Notes under the pieces: generated by a model
Database searches by the model: none
Told to the model about the DNA's origin: nothing
The model's input: the letters and a program-made list of their open reading frames with translations, nothing else
Assembly (NCBI GenBank): GCA_001802655.1
Contig: MGZO01000089.1
Location: 3,185 to 10,560 of the forward strand
Origin: Hydrogenophilales bacterium RIFOXYD1_FULL_62_11
GTDB taxonomy: Bacteria; Pseudomonadota; Gammaproteobacteria; Burkholderiales; Thiobacillaceae
DNA: 7,376 nt
Direction: 5' to 3'
Part shown: piece after piece, positions 5,232 through 7,376 of the stretch
Numbering within the stretch: position 1 is the stretch's first letter
How the letters are laid out: every line of letters starts with the position of its first letter
Made by a program: the position numbers and the translations under genes

Positions 5232-6584
5232 ATGATTCGTCGCTTTATCAACAAAGTATTGGGCCGCAAGTCGCGCGCCGCCGGTTCCAGCGCGCAGATT
5301 CTGCCGCTGGCCAAACACGGTATCCGCCGTGACCAACTCGACGACTGCGCGCTGAAAACCTGCGAAACCCTGGCGCAAGCGGGGTTCAAGGGCTACGTGG
5401 TCGGCGGCGCGGTGCGCGATCTGCTGCTGGGTTTGACGCCCAAGGATTTCGACGTGGCGACCGATGCCACGCCGGAACAGGTGCGCAAGCTGTTTCGCCG
5501 CTCACGCATCATCGGCCGGCGTTTCCAGATCGTGCATGTGATGTGCGGGCGCGTCACCATCGAAGTCACCACCTTCCGCTCCAACGATCAAAAAGAATCC
5601 GAAGAAGAGGAACGGCCGACCGACGCACACGGCCGTCTGTTGACCGACAACGTTTTTGGCAACATGGCGGACGATGCCGCGCGCCGTGACTTCACCATCA
5701 ATGCGCTGTACTACGACCCCGCACGCGACGAAGTGCACGATTATTTCGGCGGTGTCGCCGACTGCAAAAAGCGCATGATTCGCATGATCGGCGACCCCGA
5801 AACGCGCTTCCGCGAAGACCCGGTGCGCATGCTGCGCGCCGCGCGCTTTGCCGCCAAGCTCGATTTTCACATCGACGAAGCCACGCGCAAGCCGGTCGCC
5901 ACGCTGGCGCCATTGCTCGCCAACATTCCGCGCGCGCGCATCTTCGACGAAGCCCTGAAGCTGCTGCTGTCCGGCCACGCGCTGCGCGGCGTGCACCAGC
6001 TGCGCGCCGAAGGCCTGCACCACGGCATGTTGCCGCTGCTCGACACGATACTGGACGATCCCACCGGCGGGCGCTTCATCACTGCCGCACTGAAAGCCAC
6101 CGACGCGCGCATCGTGCAGGACAAAACGGCTTCGCCCGCCTACCTGTTCGGCGCACTGCTGTGGCCGCAGGTGGTGCAGCGCTGGAAGGCGCTGGAAGCG
6201 GCAGGCGAAAAATCGCAGCCCGCGCTGTTCTTTGCGATGGACGAAGTGCTCGACGCGCAACGCGAACAACTCGCCATCCCTCGCCGCTACGACGGCATGA
6301 TGAAAGAAGTCTGGGCGCTGCAGCCGCGCTTTGAACAGCGTGGCGGGCAACGTCCGTATCGCCTGCTGGAGCATCCGCGCTTTCGCGCGGCCTACGACTT
6401 TTTGCTGCTGCGTGCCGAATCGGGCGAAGTGCCCAATGAGATGGGCGAGTGGTGGACGCGTTTTCAGGATGTCGGCGACAGCGAACGCGAACGCATGCTG
6501 GTCGCCGACAGCGCGCCCAAGCCGCGTCGGCGCCGCAAGCGCAAGAGCCCGGGTGAGGCCGCCAGCGAGACGTCGCCCGAATGA
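5232..6584 (+). CDS. pcnB: Poly(A) polymerase I
   Basis: Template-independent enzyme that adds 3' A tails to RNA, marking mRNA fragments and small RNAs for decay. The protein is 450 aa, close to E. coli PcnB. The nucleotidyltransferase head is complete: GGAVRDLLLG (58-67), the metal-binding Asp pair in DFDVATDA (D72, D74), E111 in IEVTTFR, and RRDFTINALYY (151-161). The segment IIGRRFQIVHV (93-103) is the motif that separates bacterial poly(A) polymerases from the related CCA-adding enzymes. GDPETRFREDPVRMLRAARF (187-206) and LAIPRR (347-352) are also conserved, as is the block LLEHPRFRAAYDFLLLRAE (378-396). The tail PRRRRKRK (431-438) is a basic RNA-binding end like that of E. coli. The ATG at 5232 is chosen because homology starts soon after; its ribosome site is weak. 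folK follows 10 nt after the stop, a pairing conserved in proteobacteria, so they are probably cotranscribed. Confidence 0.95.
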   Translation: MIRRFINKVLGRKSRAAGSSAQILPLAKHGIRRDQLDDCALKTCETLAQAGFKGYVVGGAVRDLLLGLTPKDFDVATDATPEQVRKLFRRSRIIGRRFQIVHVMCGRVTIEVTTFRSNDQKESEEEERPTDAHGRLLTDNVFGNMADDAARRDFTINALYYDPARDEVHDYFGGVADCKKRMIRMIGDPETRFREDPVRMLRAARFAAKLDFHIDEATRKPVATLAPLLANIPRARIFDEALKLLLSGHALRGVHQLRAEGLHHGMLPLLDTILDDPTGGRFITAALKATDARIVQDKTASPAYLFGALLWPQVVQRWKALEAAGEKSQPALFFAMDEVLDAQREQLAIPRRYDGMMKEVWALQPRFEQRGGQRPYRLLEHPRFRAAYDFLLLRAESGEVPNEMGEWWTRFQDVGDSERERMLVADSAPKPRRRRKRKSPGEAASETSPE

Positions 6585-6594
6585 AGGTGCCGGC

Positions 6595-7101
6595 ATGAAA
6601 GTCCTGGCCACCGTCGGGCTGGGCGCCAACCTCAACGACCCGGCGGCGCAAGTGGAATACGCACTGGCCGAACTCGACCGCCTGCCTGGTACCCGCCTGA
6701 TCGCACGCTCCAGCCTGTACGCGTCGGCGCCGGTCGGTTATGTCGACCAGCCTGACTTCATCAACGCCGTGGCGCAGGTCGAAACCGCCCTCGCGCCGCG
6801 CGCGCTGCTCGCCGCGCTGCTCGATATTGAGCACCGCCACGGCCGCGAACGCAGCTTCCGCAACGCGCCACGCACGCTTGACCTCGACCTACTGCTGTAC
6901 GGCGACGCGCATTTCCACGAAGACGGCTTAACGCTGCCGCATCCGCGCATGAGCGAACGCGGCTTCGTGCTGTTGCCGCTGCTGGAAATCGCCCCCGACA
7001 CCGTGATTCCCGGGCGCGGTCGTGCTGCCGACTGGCTCGCCAGTTGCAGTGATCAGAGCGTAGCGCCCCTTCTTCCGCCTGCCACTGCCGTCAACGCATG
7101 A
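6595..7101 (+). CDS. folK: 2-amino-4-hydroxy-6-hydroxymethyldihydropteridine pyrophosphokinase (HPPK)
   Basis: Cytoplasmic enzyme that transfers pyrophosphate from ATP to 6-hydroxymethyl-7,8-dihydropterin, the step before dihydropteroate synthase in folate synthesis. The 168-aa protein has the usual length (E. coli 159). Visible are the N-terminal VGLGANLNDP (7-16), the substrate-side region SSLYASAPVGYVDQPDFINA (39-58), the signature RTLDLDLLLYGD (93-104) with the Mg-binding pair D96 and D98, and LPHPRMSERGFVLLPLLEIA (114-133), containing the conserved His116 and Arg122. AAGGTG at 6584-6589, overlapping the last base of pcnB, serves as ribosome binding site 5 nt before the ATG. Its stop overlaps the start of the kinase gene (ATGA), a sign of translational coupling. 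No other folate genes are in view. Confidence 0.95.
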   Translation: MKVLATVGLGANLNDPAAQVEYALAELDRLPGTRLIARSSLYASAPVGYVDQPDFINAVAQVETALAPRALLAALLDIEHRHGRERSFRNAPRTLDLDLLLYGDAHFHEDGLTLPHPRMSERGFVLLPLLEIAPDTVIPGRGRAADWLASCSDQSVAPLLPPATAVNA

Positions 7102-7376
7102 GTCTCTCCCGTTACAAATACATCGTGGTCGAAGGCCCCATCGGCGTCGGCAAACCCAGCCTTGTGCACAAGCTCGCCGAGCGCCTGAACGCCGACACGC
7201 TGCTGGAAAACGCGACCGACAATCCTTTCCTGCCGCGCTTTTATCAGGAACCCCGGCGCTACGCCCTGCCGGCGCAGCTGCATTTCCTGTTCGAGCGGTC
7301 GCGCCAGTTGCGCGACCTGGCGCAGGCTGACCTGTTTCGCGGCGGCACCGTATCGGATTTCCTGATCGACAAGGAC
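7098..7376 (+). CDS. Deoxynucleoside kinase family protein (5' part, altered Walker A)
   Basis: The first 93 codons of a deoxyadenosine/deoxyguanosine-kinase-like protein; the rest lies beyond the window. Such enzymes phosphorylate deoxynucleosides with ATP for dNTP salvage. The start is fixed by the ATGA overlap with folK. The N-terminus YKYIVVEGPIGVGK (6-19) is the P-loop of the family. LLENATDNPFLPRFYQEP (35-52) and QLHFLFERSRQLRDL (60-74) match the substrate-binding and following helical regions, and VSDFLIDKD (85-93) is the usual segment before the active-site centre. One key residue differs: after the P-loop Lys (K19) stands Pro20 (CCC) where the family has Thr or Ser, which normally binds Mg. 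A single change from ACC would explain it. The reading frame is otherwise intact, so I call it a gene and not a pseudogene. Confidence 0.88.
   Translation, partial: MSLSRYKYIVVEGPIGVGKPSLVHKLAERLNADTLLENATDNPFLPRFYQEPRRYALPAQLHFLFERSRQLRDLAQADLFRGGTVSDFLIDKD

Noticed and set aside
5502..6635. Long open frame on the minus strand opposite pcnB
   Set aside because: It is the complement of a gene with complete poly(A) polymerase motifs; its translation is low-complexity and Ala/Arg/Gln-rich with no recognisable domain, as expected for antisense frames in GC-rich DNA.
1..7376. CRISPR arrays, tRNA/rRNA genes, insertion sequences or attachment sites
   Set aside because: I saw no regularly spaced repeats, no tRNA-like fold or rRNA sequence, no transposase or integrase, and no flanking direct repeats.

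Overview
The window reads as a chromosomal segment of a GC-rich Gram-negative bacterium, most likely a betaproteobacterium. The grounds are the pcnB-folK-deoxynucleoside kinase order, an exosortase-type PEP-CTERM surface protein, a periplasmic gamma-glutamyltransferase with a Sec signal, and the strong G/C third-position bias of most genes. The genus cannot be fixed from the sequence.

Layout. 1-208: C-terminal end of a cyclophilin (plus strand). 212-1141: a FecCD/BtuC-family importer permease (plus), beginning 3 nt after the cyclophilin stop but with no ATG, GTG or TTG where the homologous N-terminus starts. 1181-1216: intrinsic terminator serving the minus strand. 1234-2049: a PEP-CTERM protein (minus), clearly lower in GC than its neighbours. 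2050-2517: a 468-nt gene-free control region upstream of it. 2518-4305: gamma-glutamyltransferase (minus). 4445-5179: BtuD/FecE/HmuV-type ATPase (plus), the natural partner of the permease but 3.3 kb away. 5232-6584, 6595-7101 and 7098-7376: poly(A) polymerase I, HPPK (folK) and the start of a deoxynucleoside kinase, tightly packed and probably one operon behind a TATAAT at 5189-5194.

The most interesting part is the control region of the PEP-CTERM gene. Reading towards the gene on the minus strand it holds a 9-bp inverted repeat (2366-2397), a full match to the IHF consensus (2330-2342), a sigma-54 -24/-12 element with exact spacing (2273-2288), a 213-nt leader with two TGTACAAA copies exactly 21 bp apart, and a strong Shine-Dalgarno. 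This is the classic order activator site, IHF bend, sigma-54 promoter. It fits the known link between exosortase/PEP-CTERM systems and the PrsK/PrsR/RpoN regulators. All of it is inferred from sequence alone.

The permease and ATPase form two parts of a metal-chelate (cobalamin, haem or siderophore) importer. No binding protein or outer-membrane receptor is in the window, so the substrate is open. GGT would act in the periplasm on glutathione and other gamma-glutamyl compounds. PcnB (RNA 3' polyadenylation), FolK (folate synthesis) and the kinase (deoxynucleoside salvage) are housekeeping functions. Two sequence oddities need checking against reads: the missing permease start codon, and a proline in place of the Walker A Thr/Ser in the kinase.
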